From NCBI GenBank assembly GCA_000717735.1, contig JOBE01000041.1:1-64000 (forward strand): 64,000 nucleotides of DNA. The letters run 5' to 3'. Under the pieces are notes generated by a model, which saw nothing but the letters and a program-made list of their open reading frames with translations, searched no databases and was not told the DNA's origin. Positions 52,295 through 62,741 of the stretch are shown piece after piece (position 1 is the first letter of the stretch; every line of letters starts with the position of its first letter). The position numbers were made by a program, and so were the translations under genes. The DNA comes from Streptomyces griseoluteus. Its GTDB lineage: Bacteria; Actinomycetota; Actinomycetes; Streptomycetales; Streptomycetaceae.

Positions 52295-52686
52295 CGCCCG
52301 GCCCAGCCGAAGAGGACGACCAGCACCATCGCGAGGGCCACCACGGCCACCGCGAGGCTCAGCACCGCAGGGAACCGGGAGACGGGCAGGTCCTCGCCGC
52401 GCCGCATGGCCCGCTCGCAGCGCACCCAGTGGTTCACCGCGCGCAGGGCGCACAGCACGCCCGCCGCGAGCAGCGCGAGCGCGAGCCCGACGCGCACGCC
52501 CCAGCGCAGCTCCGGCAGGAACTGGTCGACCGCGAACCCGCCGCCGACGAGCGCGAGCGCGGTCCGGATCCAGGCCAGGAAGGTCCGCTCGTTGGCCAGG
52601 GAGAACCGGTAGTCGGGGGTCTCACCCTCGTCCTTGATCCGCCCGGGCGCGAACCACAGCCGCAGACTCTGCACGAAATCGCTCAC
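52291..52686 (-). CDS. DUF202/YidH-family membrane protein
   Basis: This 131-residue protein has the motif YRFSLANERTFLAWIRTALA (about 26-45) and three transmembrane helices, fitting YidH. The start is GTG at 52686. It is the first of two coupled DUF202 genes; the two-gene layout matches E. coli yidH-yidG. The role is unknown. Confidence 0.92.
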   Translation of the reverse strand: MSDFVQSLRLWFAPGRIKDEGETPDYRFSLANERTFLAWIRTALALVGGGFAVDQFLPELRWGVRVGLALALLAAGVLCALRAVNHWVRCERAMRRGEDLPVSRFPAVLSLAVAVVALAMVLVVLFGWAGR

Positions 52687-52706
52687 ATGCGCACCTTAGG
52701 GCCTGT

Positions 52707-53234
52707 CTAGGCGCTGCCCTGCGGATCATGCCGGGCCCGCAGCAGTTCGTACGCGGCGAGCCCGTCCGGCACCCACTCCCACTCGTCCAGCCGGCCGGCC
52801 AGCTCCTCGTCGGTGAGGAAGCCGTGCCAGGCGACCTCCTCGACCTGCGGGCGGACCGGCAGCTCGCAGCGGACCTCGTAGACGGCGGACCACCAGCGCG
52901 CGACGCCCTCGGGAGAGCGGTACAGGAACCTGAAGAGCGGCGTCGGCCGCGGCAGGCCCGAGACGCCGAGCTCCTCCTCGGCCTCGCGCAGCGCCGCCTC
53001 GTCGTAACTCTCGCCCGCCCCGACGACCCCGCCGACGAACATGTCGTACAGAGAGGGGAAGACCAGCTTCGTCGGCGTGCGGCGGTGCACGAACACGCGC
53101 CCCCCGGCGTCCCTCACCAGGACGAAGGCGCAACGGTGGATCAGGCCCCCCGCGTAGGTCTCGCCGCGCGGGGCCTGACCGACTACCTCGTCGTTCTCGT
53201 CGACGATGTCAAGGATCTCTTCAGCCGGGTTCAT
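52707..53234 (-). CDS. Nudix hydrolase (YfcD/IDI-like)
   Basis: A 175-residue protein with a complete Nudix box at 69-91 (Gly69, Glu75, R83-E84, E87-E88, G90). Its N-terminus, ILDIVDENDEVVGQAPR, is like that of isopentenyl-diphosphate isomerase-type Nudix proteins such as YfcD. It should hydrolyse a nucleoside diphosphate linked to some group; the substrate is unknown. It lies 35 bases after an SDR gene and may be the last gene of the TetR-SDR-Nudix unit. Confidence 0.93.
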   Translation of the reverse strand: MNPAEEILDIVDENDEVVGQAPRGETYAGGLIHRCAFVLVRDAGGRVFVHRRTPTKLVFPSLYDMFVGGVVGAGESYDEAALREAEEELGVSGLPRPTPLFRFLYRSPEGVARWWSAVYEVRCELPVRPQVEEVAWHGFLTDEELAGRLDEWEWVPDGLAAYELLRARHDPQGSA

Positions 53235-53269
53235 GGCCCCATGAAATCACCGGCGTACGACACTCCCGC

Positions 53270-54687
<1,418 letters not shown>

Positions 54688-54696
54688 GCGTTCATA

Positions 54697-54713
54697 TTAA
54701 TGCTCGACATTAA
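54697..54713. promoter_or_regulatory. Palindrome TTAATG-N5-CATTAA
   Basis: Perfect six-base arms with a five-base centre (ctcga) lie between the divergent TetR and FAD dehydrogenase genes. The AT-rich arms stand out in this GC-rich DNA. Confidence 0.75.
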
Positions 54714-54744
54714 AAAACGGGAGGGGCTCGGTGCAGCCAGACGG

Positions 54745-54773
54745 TTGACTCGATACATCCGTGTATCCAAGAT
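54745..54773 (+). promoter_or_regulatory. Candidate promoter for leaderless FAD dehydrogenase transcript
   Basis: TTGACT (54745-54750) and CAAGAT (54768-54773) are 17 bases apart. The latter ends seven bases before ATG 54781, which would place the transcription start on that codon. No ribosome site precedes it. Confidence 0.4.
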
Positions 54774-54780
54774 GCGGTCC

Positions 54781-56436
54781 ATGTCCTACGACGCTGATGT
54801 CATCGTGATCGGGGCCGGCCTCGCCGGCCTCGTCGCCACCGCCGAGCTGGTCGACGCCGGCCGCACCGTGATCCTCCTCGACCAGGAACCCGAACAGTCC
54901 CTGGGCGGCCAGGCCCACTGGTCCTTCGGCGGCCTCTTCCTCGTCGACTCGCCCGAGCAGCGCAGGATGCGTGTCAAGGACAGCCACGCCCTCGCCCTCC
55001 AGGACTGGTACGGCACCGCCGGCTTCGACCGGACCGAGGACCACTGGCCCAGGAAGTGGGCGGAGGCGTACGTCGACTTCGCCGCCGGCGAGAAGCGCTC
55101 CTGGCTCCACGCGCGCGGGGTGCGCTTCTTCCCCGTCGTCGGCTGGGCCGAGCGCGGCGGCTACGACGCCAACGGCCACGGCAACTCCGTCCCCCGCTTC
55201 CACATCACCTGGGGCACGGGCCCCGGCCTCGTCGCCCCCTTCGAGCGCAAGGTCCGCGAGGGCGTCGCCCGCGGCCTCGTCCAGCTCCGCTTCCGCCACC
55301 GGGTCACGGCCCTCGGGCGTACCGCCGGAGCCGTCGACACCGTCACCGGCGAGATCCTCGAACCCTCCACCGCCGCCCGCGGTACCGCCAGCACCCGCAC
55401 GTCCACCGGCACCTTCGAACTGCGCGCCCAGGCCGTGATCGTCACCTCCGGCGGCATCGGCGGAAACCACGACCTCGTCCGCGCGCAGTGGCCCGAGCGC
55501 CTCGGCACCCCGCCCGCCCGGATGCTCTCCGGCGTGCCCGCCCACGTCGACGGCCTGATGCTCGGCGTCGCCGAGAAGGCCGGCGCCCGCCACATCAACC
55601 GCGACCGGATGTGGCACTACACCGAGGGCATCGAGAACTGGAACCCGATCTGGGCCCGGCACGGCATCCGCATCCTGCCCGGACCGTCCTCGCTCTGGCT
55701 CGACGCGACCGGCAAGCGCCTGCCCGTCCCGCTCTTCCCCGGCTTCGACACCCTGGGCACCCTCGAACACATCATGCGGACCGGCCACGACCACACGTGG
55801 TTCGTCCTCGACAAGCGGATCATCGGCAAGGAGTTCGCGCTCTCCGGCTCCGAACAGAACCCCGACCTCACCGGCAAGTCCGTCCGCGACGTCCTCGGCC
55901 GCGCCCGCGCCGACGTGCCGGGCCCCGTCCGGGCGTTCATGGACAAGGGCGTCGACTTCGTCGTCGAGAACGACCTCTCCGCCCTCGTGCGCGGCATGAA
56001 CCGGATCACCGGCGAGGACCTGATCGACGAGACCGCCCTGCGCCGGGAGATCACCGCCCGCGACCGCGAGATCGCCAACCCCTTCACCAAGGACCTCCAG
56101 GTCACGGCGATCCGCGGCGCCCGCAAGTACCTGGGTGACAAGCTCATCCGTACGGCTGCCCCGCACCGGATCCTCGACCCCAAGGCGGGCCCGCTGATCG
56201 CCGTACGCCTCAACATCCTCACCCGCAAGTCCCTCGGCGGCCTGGAGACCGACCTCGACTCCCGCGTCCTGACGGAGGGCGGCGAACCGCTCGCGGGCGT
56301 GTACGCGGCGGGCGAGGCGGCCGGCTTCGGCGGCGGAGGCGTCCACGGCTACCGCTCCCTCGAAGGCACCTTCCTCGGCGGCTGCGTCTTCTCGGGCCGC
56401 GCGGCGGGAAGGGCGGCGGCGCAGGCGGTGGGCTGA
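54781..56436 (+). CDS. FAD-binding dehydrogenase (fumarate reductase/KstD-like)
   Basis: The 551-residue enzyme has an N-terminal FAD motif VIVIGAGLAGLVATAEL (8-24), a second nucleotide region TSGGIGGN, and a C-terminal FAD-contact block GVYAAGEAAGFGGGGVHGYR. The layout is that of the family that includes 3-ketosteroid delta-1-dehydrogenase and flavocytochrome c. Substrate is unknown; oxidation next to a carbonyl group is likely. ATG 54781 (MSYDADVIV) was preferred to ATG 54772. The divergent TetR and SDR genes suggest a shared pathway, perhaps for steroids or terpenoids. Confidence 0.88.
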   Translation: MSYDADVIVIGAGLAGLVATAELVDAGRTVILLDQEPEQSLGGQAHWSFGGLFLVDSPEQRRMRVKDSHALALQDWYGTAGFDRTEDHWPRKWAEAYVDFAAGEKRSWLHARGVRFFPVVGWAERGGYDANGHGNSVPRFHITWGTGPGLVAPFERKVREGVARGLVQLRFRHRVTALGRTAGAVDTVTGEILEPSTAARGTASTRTSTGTFELRAQAVIVTSGGIGGNHDLVRAQWPERLGTPPARMLSGVPAHVDGLMLGVAEKAGARHINRDRMWHYTEGIENWNPIWARHGIRILPGPSSLWLDATGKRLPVPLFPGFDTLGTLEHIMRTGHDHTWFVLDKRIIGKEFALSGSEQNPDLTGKSVRDVLGRARADVPGPVRAFMDKGVDFVVENDLSALVRGMNRITGEDLIDETALRREITARDREIANPFTKDLQVTAIRGARKYLGDKLIRTAAPHRILDPKAGPLIAVRLNILTRKSLGGLETDLDSRVLTEGGEPLAGVYAAGEAAGFGGGGVHGYRSLEGTFLGGCVFSGRAAGRAAAQAVG

Positions 56437-56468
56437 CGCGGGGCACTCCGCCACGGCAGGATGACGGT

Positions 56469-56888
56469 GTGACAAAACGTGTGGTCTTCAAGCTCGTTGG
56501 AGCGTTCCTGACCCTGGGTGGCCTGGCGGCCTTCCTGGTCCTCCAGGGCCTGGACGCGGCGGACAAGTGGAGCAGCGTCCTCAGCCTGTTCTTCACGGTG
56601 GCGGGCTTCGCGCTGACCCTCGTGGGCCTCCTCAACCGAGGCACCGCGCAGTCGGCGGACCAGGCCGTCACCGGGGGCTCGGTGCATCAGGTCAGGAACG
56701 TCACGGGGGACGTGGTCATCACGGCCGGAGGCGGCGGTACGGGCCACCCGCCCACGGCCGCTCCCGTCGAGGGGCAGGGCGGCGGGACGCAGTCGGCCCA
56801 TGGCACGCGTACGGCGGGTGACCTGCACCAGATCGACGGGGTGGGCGGCTCGGTACGCATCCAACCTCCGGCCTCCCCGGCCCCGTGA
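56469..56888 (+). CDS. Two-helix membrane protein with two NACHT-matching motifs (candidate effector)
   Basis: This 139-residue protein has two transmembrane helices (about 8-28 and 36-56), then a disordered Gly/Thr-rich tail with two copies of a 15-residue beta-prone motif: GSVHQVRNVTGDVVI (70-84) and GDLHQIDGVGGSVRI (117-131). The N-terminus of the NACHT protein encoded next has the same motif (GPLTQISGVQGDVHV at 21-35). Its GTG start is at 56469, and its stop overlaps the NACHT gene start by four bases. The inference is a membrane effector that the NACHT protein activates by templated assembly of the motif. No homolog is known to me. Confidence 0.75.
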   Translation: MTKRVVFKLVGAFLTLGGLAAFLVLQGLDAADKWSSVLSLFFTVAGFALTLVGLLNRGTAQSADQAVTGGSVHQVRNVTGDVVITAGGGGTGHPPTAAPVEGQGGGTQSAHGTRTAGDLHQIDGVGGSVRIQPPASPAP

Positions 56889-59800
56889 AAGGCTTCTTCA
56901 AGCGCCGGAAGGCGTCCCAGACAGCGTCCCGAGCCACCGTCCAAGGGCCCCTCACCCAGATCAGCGGGGTCCAGGGCGACGTCCACGTCACCCTCGGATC
57001 CGTGCCGTCCCAGCCCGCGGAGCCGGAGATCGAGACGGCCCGCGAGGCCTACGCGACCCGCGTCCGTCAGCGCTACGGCCGACTCGACCTGGAGGTCCTC
57101 ACTCCGCTCAGGGAACAGGGCGAGCACCCCGTCGTCCACCTCAGCGAGGTCTTCGTCCCCCAGTCCGTACGGGCGGACCCGCCGCCGGTCGAACTGCCGC
57201 AGGAACTCCTGCGCCGCCTGATGGACCCGGCCGAGGCCGAACTCCACGACCTGCCACCGGGCATCGACCGGGAGACGGTCGAACGCGTCCGCCGCGCCTA
57301 CCTGGAGCGGCCGCCCCAGGACGTTCTCGACGTCCTGGCCGCGCCCGAACACGACCGCGTCGTCATCCTCGGCCACCCCGGCTCGGGCAAGTCCACCCTG
57401 GCCCGCTACCTGACGCTGGCCCTCACGGCGCCCGAACCGCAACCGGGACTCGAAGCGCTGCACGGCAGGCTGCCACTGATCGTCGAACTCCGCAGCTACG
57501 CGCAGGCCGCCTGGCGGGAGAGCGGCTTCGAGGACTTCCTGGCCCACCAGCACGCGACGGAGGGCCTGGGCCTCCCGCCCGCCATGCTGACGGCCTTCCT
57601 CGACGGCAAGGGCCCGTACAACTCCCTCGTGATCTTCGACGGCCTCGACGAGCTCTTCGAGAGGGGCGTCAGGGACGCGGTCGCCCGCCGCATCGCCGGC
57701 TTCGCCGCCCGCCATCCCAGAGCCCGGATCGTCGTCACCTCACGCGGGTACGGCTACCGGCGGGCCGTCCTGGACGGCGCGGGCTTCACCAACTTCATGC
57801 TCCAGGACCTCGAACGGGAGCAGATCGGTGCCTTCGCGGAGCAGTGGTTCGCGCTCGCCTGCCCGGACGAGCCCGATCAGGCCCGGAAACTGATCGAACG
57901 CGTCACGACGGCCGTCGACGCGTCCGCCTCTGTCAGGGAACTCGCCGGCAACCCCCTCATCCTCACGATCCTCGCCATCATCGGCCGCCGCCGTGAACTC
58001 CCGCGCGACCGGCGCACGGTGTACGAGCACGCCGTCGACGTCCTCGTCGAACACTGGGACCCCAGCAAGTACCTCAAGGACCGGCAGGTCGAAGAACACC
58101 TTCCGTACCTGGCCGCCGAGGACAAACGCGAACTCCTGCGGCTCATCGCCCGCCAGATGCAAGAGGGTCACGGAGGTGTCTCCGGCAACCACATCGCGGG
58201 CCCCGACCTTTTGAAGGGCTTCGAGGCGTATCTGAAGGACCGCTACGCCCTCCCGCCGGACCGCGCGGCGACGGCGGCCCGCGTGATGCTGGACCAGTTC
58301 CGGCATCGCAACTTCGTCCTGAGCCGCTACGGCGGCGAGATCTACGGCTTCGTCCACCGCACGTTCCTGGAGTACCTGGCGGCGACGGACCTGGCCCACC
58401 GCTTCAACCACGAGCGGAGCCTGTCGGAGGAGGAAATCCAGGACCTCTTCGCGGGCAAGGTCCACGACCCGACGTGGCACGAGGTCCTGCTGCTGTTGGT
58501 GGGGCTCCTGGACGAACGGTTCGTGGCGGGGGTGATCGACCGGTTGCTGGCGCCGCGAGCCGTCTCCCTCCCGATCGGGGACCAGTCGGACGGGGCTTTC
58601 GCCGAAGTGGCCTTCGCCGCCCGCTGCCTGGGGGAGGTCCGCCGCGTCGGGGCGCTGGCCCCGCAGAGCACGGCCATGATCGCGCGGACGATCCGGCTGT
58701 TCGAGCTCGCCGAGGCGCTGGACGTGACCTTCTTCTATCCCTTTGCGAACCTGGAGTCCTTGGGGTCGACGCTGATGGCTCTCGGTGCCGACTGGGCGGG
58801 CCGGGACGACTATGTGCGGTGGTGCGAGCGGTGGAGCCGCGAGGATTCGGGCGCGGAGGGTTGGCTGCTGTCGGAGAACTCCACGAGTCGGCTCGCCATG
58901 ACGATCCTCCTGATCCTCCACGGCAGAGGGGAGTCACCCAGCGCCGAACTCCTCGCCGACGCGGTCCTGACCGGAACCGGCTCAGCGGAGAGGTTCGCCG
59001 CCGCGCGCCTGCTGGTGGACAGAGCAGGCCATGAGGCGGCGTCGAGGGAGCTGGTGGAGCGCTGCGTACGGCACGACCCGAGTGGCGCCGTACGGTCGGC
59101 ACTCCTGAGGGATCTCGTGTACGACGACGGGGCTGACTCCGAGTGGGCGGCCCGCCTCGTCGTCGAGCTGCTGGCGGACGAGGAGCCGCAGGTGCGCCTG
59201 TCGGCGCTCGACTGTCTGTATCACCGCCGGATCGCCACCCCGGAAGCCCGTGTCGCGCTGAACGGGCTCCTCGGCGATCCCCAACTCGCCGTCGTGCGTG
59301 GCGCGGCCGTGCGCGCGCTCGCCCTGCACGCCGAGGACGGGGCGCAGGCGGTGGAACTGCTGCGGACCGCGCTGGCGGACGACGATCCCGTGGGCCGGGC
59401 CGAGGCGCTGTCCGCCGTGGTGACGAGGACCGGTGACGAGCCGCTGGTCCGAGCGTTCGTCCAGGAGCTGATGAGGAACGACAACAGTCCCGAGGTAGTG
59501 GCCGCCGCGATCCATGCCGTGAGAGAGATCGGGTCCGACGATCCGGGCACGTACGCGCGCCTGCGCGAGTTCTGTGGTCACGAGGACCCTGCTGTGCGAA
59601 AGGCCGCCCTCGTGTGCCTGGCCGAGGGAGGCATCCGGGAGGGGATGACGGAACTGTTCGTCCAGCGACTGGCATCCGACGAATCCAGCTCGGTCAGGGA
59701 AACCGCCCTGCACCTCTTCGCGGAGCACTGTGCGGACGCATCTGCGGTCCGGGAGACTCTCCTCGACCACGGGCGGAACGATCCGAGTCCTGAGATCCGG

Positions 59801-60241
59801 AGCGAGGCCGCGATGTGGCTTGCGACGCTGGATCCCGAGGGCGCGCGTGACCTGGTCATGGGCCAGGTCCGGAACACCGACGTACGAGAGCGGACTGTGG
59901 CCGTCGTCCACCTGCTGAGCGAGTACGGTGACGATGCCGAGGCGATGCGCCTTGTCCACGACCTCGCCGTGAACGACGAGCACTTCGCGGTGCGGTCCGC
60001 TGCCCTGCGGAACCTCTGCACGTACCGTAGCGGCCCTGAACTGGCGGCACTTGCCCAGGACCGCTTCGAGCGCGACCCCGTCCCCATGGTCCGCCACGTC
60101 GCGCTCGGGATCCTCGCCGACCTCCGCCGCGACGACCCCGACTTTCTCCCCGTCCTCCGGCGAGCAACCGGGAGCGACCAGCAGTCGATCCGCGACCTGG
60201 CGCAGCGGCTCCTCGCCGTCCTCGCCCCTCAGCCCTCCTGA
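56885..60241 (+). CDS. NACHT NTPase with C-terminal HEAT repeats (bacterial NLR-like)
   Basis: This 1118-residue protein has an N-terminal basic stretch, the 15-residue motif at 21-35, a helical linker, and a NACHT domain with Walker A GHPGSGKST (163-171), Walker B LVIFDGLDEL (248-257) and downstream helices (ELAGNPLILTILA near 360). A region of HEAT repeats (about 690-1110, roughly eleven units such as EDPAVRKAALVCLA and ESSSVRETALHLFA) forms the probable sensor. Bacterial NACHT proteins (bNACHT) defend against phages. Unlike many, it has no fused nuclease or TIR effector. It starts with GTG at 56885. Confidence 0.9.
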   Translation: MKGFFKRRKASQTASRATVQGPLTQISGVQGDVHVTLGSVPSQPAEPEIETAREAYATRVRQRYGRLDLEVLTPLREQGEHPVVHLSEVFVPQSVRADPPPVELPQELLRRLMDPAEAELHDLPPGIDRETVERVRRAYLERPPQDVLDVLAAPEHDRVVILGHPGSGKSTLARYLTLALTAPEPQPGLEALHGRLPLIVELRSYAQAAWRESGFEDFLAHQHATEGLGLPPAMLTAFLDGKGPYNSLVIFDGLDELFERGVRDAVARRIAGFAARHPRARIVVTSRGYGYRRAVLDGAGFTNFMLQDLEREQIGAFAEQWFALACPDEPDQARKLIERVTTAVDASASVRELAGNPLILTILAIIGRRRELPRDRRTVYEHAVDVLVEHWDPSKYLKDRQVEEHLPYLAAEDKRELLRLIARQMQEGHGGVSGNHIAGPDLLKGFEAYLKDRYALPPDRAATAARVMLDQFRHRNFVLSRYGGEIYGFVHRTFLEYLAATDLAHRFNHERSLSEEEIQDLFAGKVHDPTWHEVLLLLVGLLDERFVAGVIDRLLAPRAVSLPIGDQSDGAFAEVAFAARCLGEVRRVGALAPQSTAMIARTIRLFELAEALDVTFFYPFANLESLGSTLMALGADWAGRDDYVRWCERWSREDSGAEGWLLSENSTSRLAMTILLILHGRGESPSAELLADAVLTGTGSAERFAAARLLVDRAGHEAASRELVERCVRHDPSGAVRSALLRDLVYDDGADSEWAARLVVELLADEEPQVRLSALDCLYHRRIATPEARVALNGLLGDPQLAVVRGAAVRALALHAEDGAQAVELLRTALADDDPVGRAEALSAVVTRTGDEPLVRAFVQELMRNDNSPEVVAAAIHAVREIGSDDPGTYARLREFCGHEDPAVRKAALVCLAEGGIREGMTELFVQRLASDESSSVRETALHLFAEHCADASAVRETLLDHGRNDPSPEIRSEAAMWLATLDPEGARDLVMGQVRNTDVRERTVAVVHLLSEYGDDAEAMRLVHDLAVNDEHFAVRSAALRNLCTYRSGPELAALAQDRFERDPVPMVRHVALGILADLRRDDPDFLPVLRRATGSDQQSIRDLAQRLLAVLAPQPS

Positions 60242-60660
60242 AGCCGCTGCACCACCCGGAACCGCTCCACCACCAGCATCGTCCCGTCGTCCACCACGAA
60301 CCCCGGGTCCCCGAGCGCCTCCCGCATCTCCTCGCCGTGCCAGAAGCGCTCGTGGGCCTCGCGCCAGTCCGCGACCGACAGGAAGCCCTCGCCCTCGTCG
60401 AGCGCGAGCCGGAGGTCCGCCTCGCCCAGGGGCAGCACGCGGACCTCCGTGATCTCCACGACCGCGACCTCGCGTCCGTCCGAGTCGATGAGCGCCGAGC
60501 GCTCGCCCGCCTCCGGCAGCTCCTCCTTCTCGATCTCGTACTCCACGAGGAGCCCGGTCGTGGCCGTCTTCTCGCCGGAGAGGACGGCGGCGACGAGCCG
60601 GTCGCGGAGCGGGCCGGGGAAGGCGAGGAGGAAGGGCTTGAGCGCGTGAGGGCCGGTCAT
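60229..60660 (-). CDS. ASCH-domain protein
   Basis: The 143-residue protein has an ASCH fold: FPGPLRDRLVAAVLSGEKTATT (region 10-31) with the GEKTATTGL motif, then IEITEVRVLPLGEAD and a C-terminal DDGTMLVVERFRVV strand. ASCH domains bind RNA or modified nucleosides, and one family member is an N4-acetylcytidine amidohydrolase. ATG 60660 was chosen. It overlaps the NACHT gene tail to tail by 13 bases; no functional link is implied by that alone. Confidence 0.9.
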   Translation of the reverse strand: MTGPHALKPFLLAFPGPLRDRLVAAVLSGEKTATTGLLVEYEIEKEELPEAGERSALIDSDGREVAVVEITEVRVLPLGEADLRLALDEGEGFLSVADWREAHERFWHGEEMREALGDPGFVVDDGTMLVVERFRVVQRLQEG

Positions 60661-60723
60661 GGCCGACAGTCTGTCAGCCACGACCGGCCCGCACGCCCGG
60701 ATTTCCCAGCCCTCGGGGACGGG

Positions 60724-62121
60724 CTACAACACCAGCGAAAGCAGCAGGACGAACACGATGCCGACGACCGAGATGATCGTCTCCATCACCGACCAGGTCT
60801 TGATCGTCTGGCCGACGTTCATCCCGAAGTACTCCTTCACCAGCCAGAACCCCGCGTCGTTGACGTGGCTGAAGAAGAGCGAACCCGCACCGATCGCGAG
60901 GACGAGCAGCGCCGTCTCCCCGGTCGACATGCCCTCCGCCAGCGGAGCCACGAGCCCCGCCGCCGAGATCGTCGCCACCGTCGCCGAACCCGTGGCGAGC
61001 CGGATCGCGACCGCGATCAGCCAGGCCAGCAGCAGGGCCGGGATGGACCAGTTCTTGGAGAAGTCCAGGATCATCTGGCCGACGCCGATGTCGATCAGGG
61101 TCTGCTTGAAGCCGCCGCCCGCGCCGACGATCAGCAGTACGCCCGCGATCGGGGCGAGGGACTTCTCGACGGTCGAGGACAGCCGCTCCTTGCTGAAGCC
61201 GGCCGCCCTGCCCAGCGTGAACAGCGCCACTATGACGGCCGCGAGCAGCGCGATCAGCGGCGATCCGATGACGTCCGTGACCTTCTGGACGCTGTTCTCC
61301 GGGTCGTCCACCACGATGTCGACGAGCGCCTTGACCAGCATCAGGACGACGGGCAGCAGCACGGTCGCGACGGTGACGCCGAAGCCGGGACGCTTCTCCA
61401 GGTCCTCGGAGGGACGGGTGGGGATCATGTGCTCGGGCGCAGGGATGTCCACCCAGCGGGCGGCGTACCGGGAGAAGACCGGGCCGGCGATGATCACCGT
61501 CGGGATCGCGACGACCAGGCCGAGGGCGAGGGTGACGCCCAGGTTGGCGCCGACCGCGTCGATCGCGACGAGCGGGCCGGGGTGCGGCGGGATGAGCCCG
61601 TGCATCACGGAGAGTCCGGCGAGGGCCGGGATGCCGATCCGCATCAGGGAGTAGTTGCCGCGCTTGGCGACCATCAGGACCACCGGGATCAGCAGCACGA
61701 TGCCGACCTCGAAGAAGAGCGGCAGACCGATCACGGAGGCGATCAGGACCATGGCCCAGGGCATGGCCCGGCCGCTCGCCCTGGCCAGGATCGTGTCGAC
61801 GATCTGGTCGGCGCCGCCGGAGTCGGCGAGGAGCTTGCCGAGGATGGCGCCGAGCGCGATCAGCACGCCCACGCCGGCCACGGTGGCGCCCAGGCCGGTG
61901 GTGAACGACTTGATCGTGTCGGCGAGCGGAGCGCCGGCGAACGCGCCGAGGGCGAGCGAGCCGATGGTCAGCGCCAGGAACGCGTGCAGCTTGAACTTGG
62001 TGATGAGCAGGACGATGACGGCGATGCCGGCGAGTACGGCGATGCCCAGCTGGGCGTTGCCGGCCGAGGTGATCGGTTCGACGGCGTCCGCTGCCAGGGT
62101 CTCGACGCTGAGACTGGTCAC
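60724..62121 (-). CDS. gntP: Gluconate:H+ symporter (GntP family)
   Basis: A 465-residue membrane protein with about twelve to fourteen hydrophobic segments and GntP signatures (GLPLFFEVGIVLLIPVV, MHGLIPPHPGPLVAID, LATGSATVATISAAG). It takes up gluconate with protons. It starts with GTG at 62121, 15 bases after gntK, and forms the second gene of the gntK-gntP operon. The divergent FadR-type regulator gene is the likely controller. Confidence 0.95.
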   Translation of the reverse strand: MTSLSVETLAADAVEPITSAGNAQLGIAVLAGIAVIVLLITKFKLHAFLALTIGSLALGAFAGAPLADTIKSFTTGLGATVAGVGVLIALGAILGKLLADSGGADQIVDTILARASGRAMPWAMVLIASVIGLPLFFEVGIVLLIPVVLMVAKRGNYSLMRIGIPALAGLSVMHGLIPPHPGPLVAIDAVGANLGVTLALGLVVAIPTVIIAGPVFSRYAARWVDIPAPEHMIPTRPSEDLEKRPGFGVTVATVLLPVVLMLVKALVDIVVDDPENSVQKVTDVIGSPLIALLAAVIVALFTLGRAAGFSKERLSSTVEKSLAPIAGVLLIVGAGGGFKQTLIDIGVGQMILDFSKNWSIPALLLAWLIAVAIRLATGSATVATISAAGLVAPLAEGMSTGETALLVLAIGAGSLFFSHVNDAGFWLVKEYFGMNVGQTIKTWSVMETIISVVGIVFVLLLSLVL

Positions 62122-62136
62122 GGTGGGTCCTCGGGG

Positions 62137-62655
62137 TCAGTGGGTGAGCCGGCGCAGTGCGACGACGGCGCGGGCGGCGATTTCTTCGGGGGTGCCGGAG
62201 ACGTCGACGGCGACGCCGGCCTCGTCGTCCTGCAGCGGCTGCAGGGTGGCGAACTGGGAGTCGAGGAGCGCCGTCGGCATGAAGTGGCCCTTGCGGCCCC
62301 CCATGCGCTGCTCGATGAGCTCCCGGTCGCCGGTCAGATGGAGGAAGACCACGCCGGGGGCCGCGGTGCGCAGCCGGTCCCGGTAGCTCCGCTTCAGCGC
62401 CGAGCTGCTCACCACCCCGCCGAGTCCGGCCCGGTCGTGCGCCCACGTCCCGATGGCGTCGAGCCAGGGCTCCCGGTCGGAGTCGTCCAGGGGGATGCCG
62501 GCCGACATCTTGGCCACGTTCGCCGCCGGATGGAAGTCGTCGCCCTCCGCGTACGGGAGGTCCAGCGCTTCGGCGACCAGGGGGCCGATCGTGGTCTTGC
62601 CGGTCCCGGCGACGCCCATCACGACGACGACCGGAAGGTGGGGGGTGGTGCTCAT
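62137..62655 (-). CDS. gntK: Gluconokinase
   Basis: The 172-residue enzyme has a P-loop GVAGTGKTT at 14-22, the GDDFHP substrate segment, SSSALKRSYRD and the GRKGHFMP motif of GntK. It phosphorylates gluconate to 6-phosphogluconate, feeding the pentose phosphate pathway. The ATG lies at 62655. It is the first gene of the gntK-gntP operon, with a palindromic site upstream in the gap to gntR. Confidence 0.97.
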   Translation of the reverse strand: MSTTPHLPVVVVMGVAGTGKTTIGPLVAEALDLPYAEGDDFHPAANVAKMSAGIPLDDSDREPWLDAIGTWAHDRAGLGGVVSSSALKRSYRDRLRTAAPGVVFLHLTGDRELIEQRMGGRKGHFMPTALLDSQFATLQPLQDDEAGVAVDVSGTPEEIAARAVVALRRLTH

Positions 62656-62741
62656 GCGTGGTGCCTCGCTGTCTTCTTCGACATCGATCCGTCGCGCCCA
62701 TGAAACCCATTGGGTACGACGTATTCAAGAGGCTGTGACGC

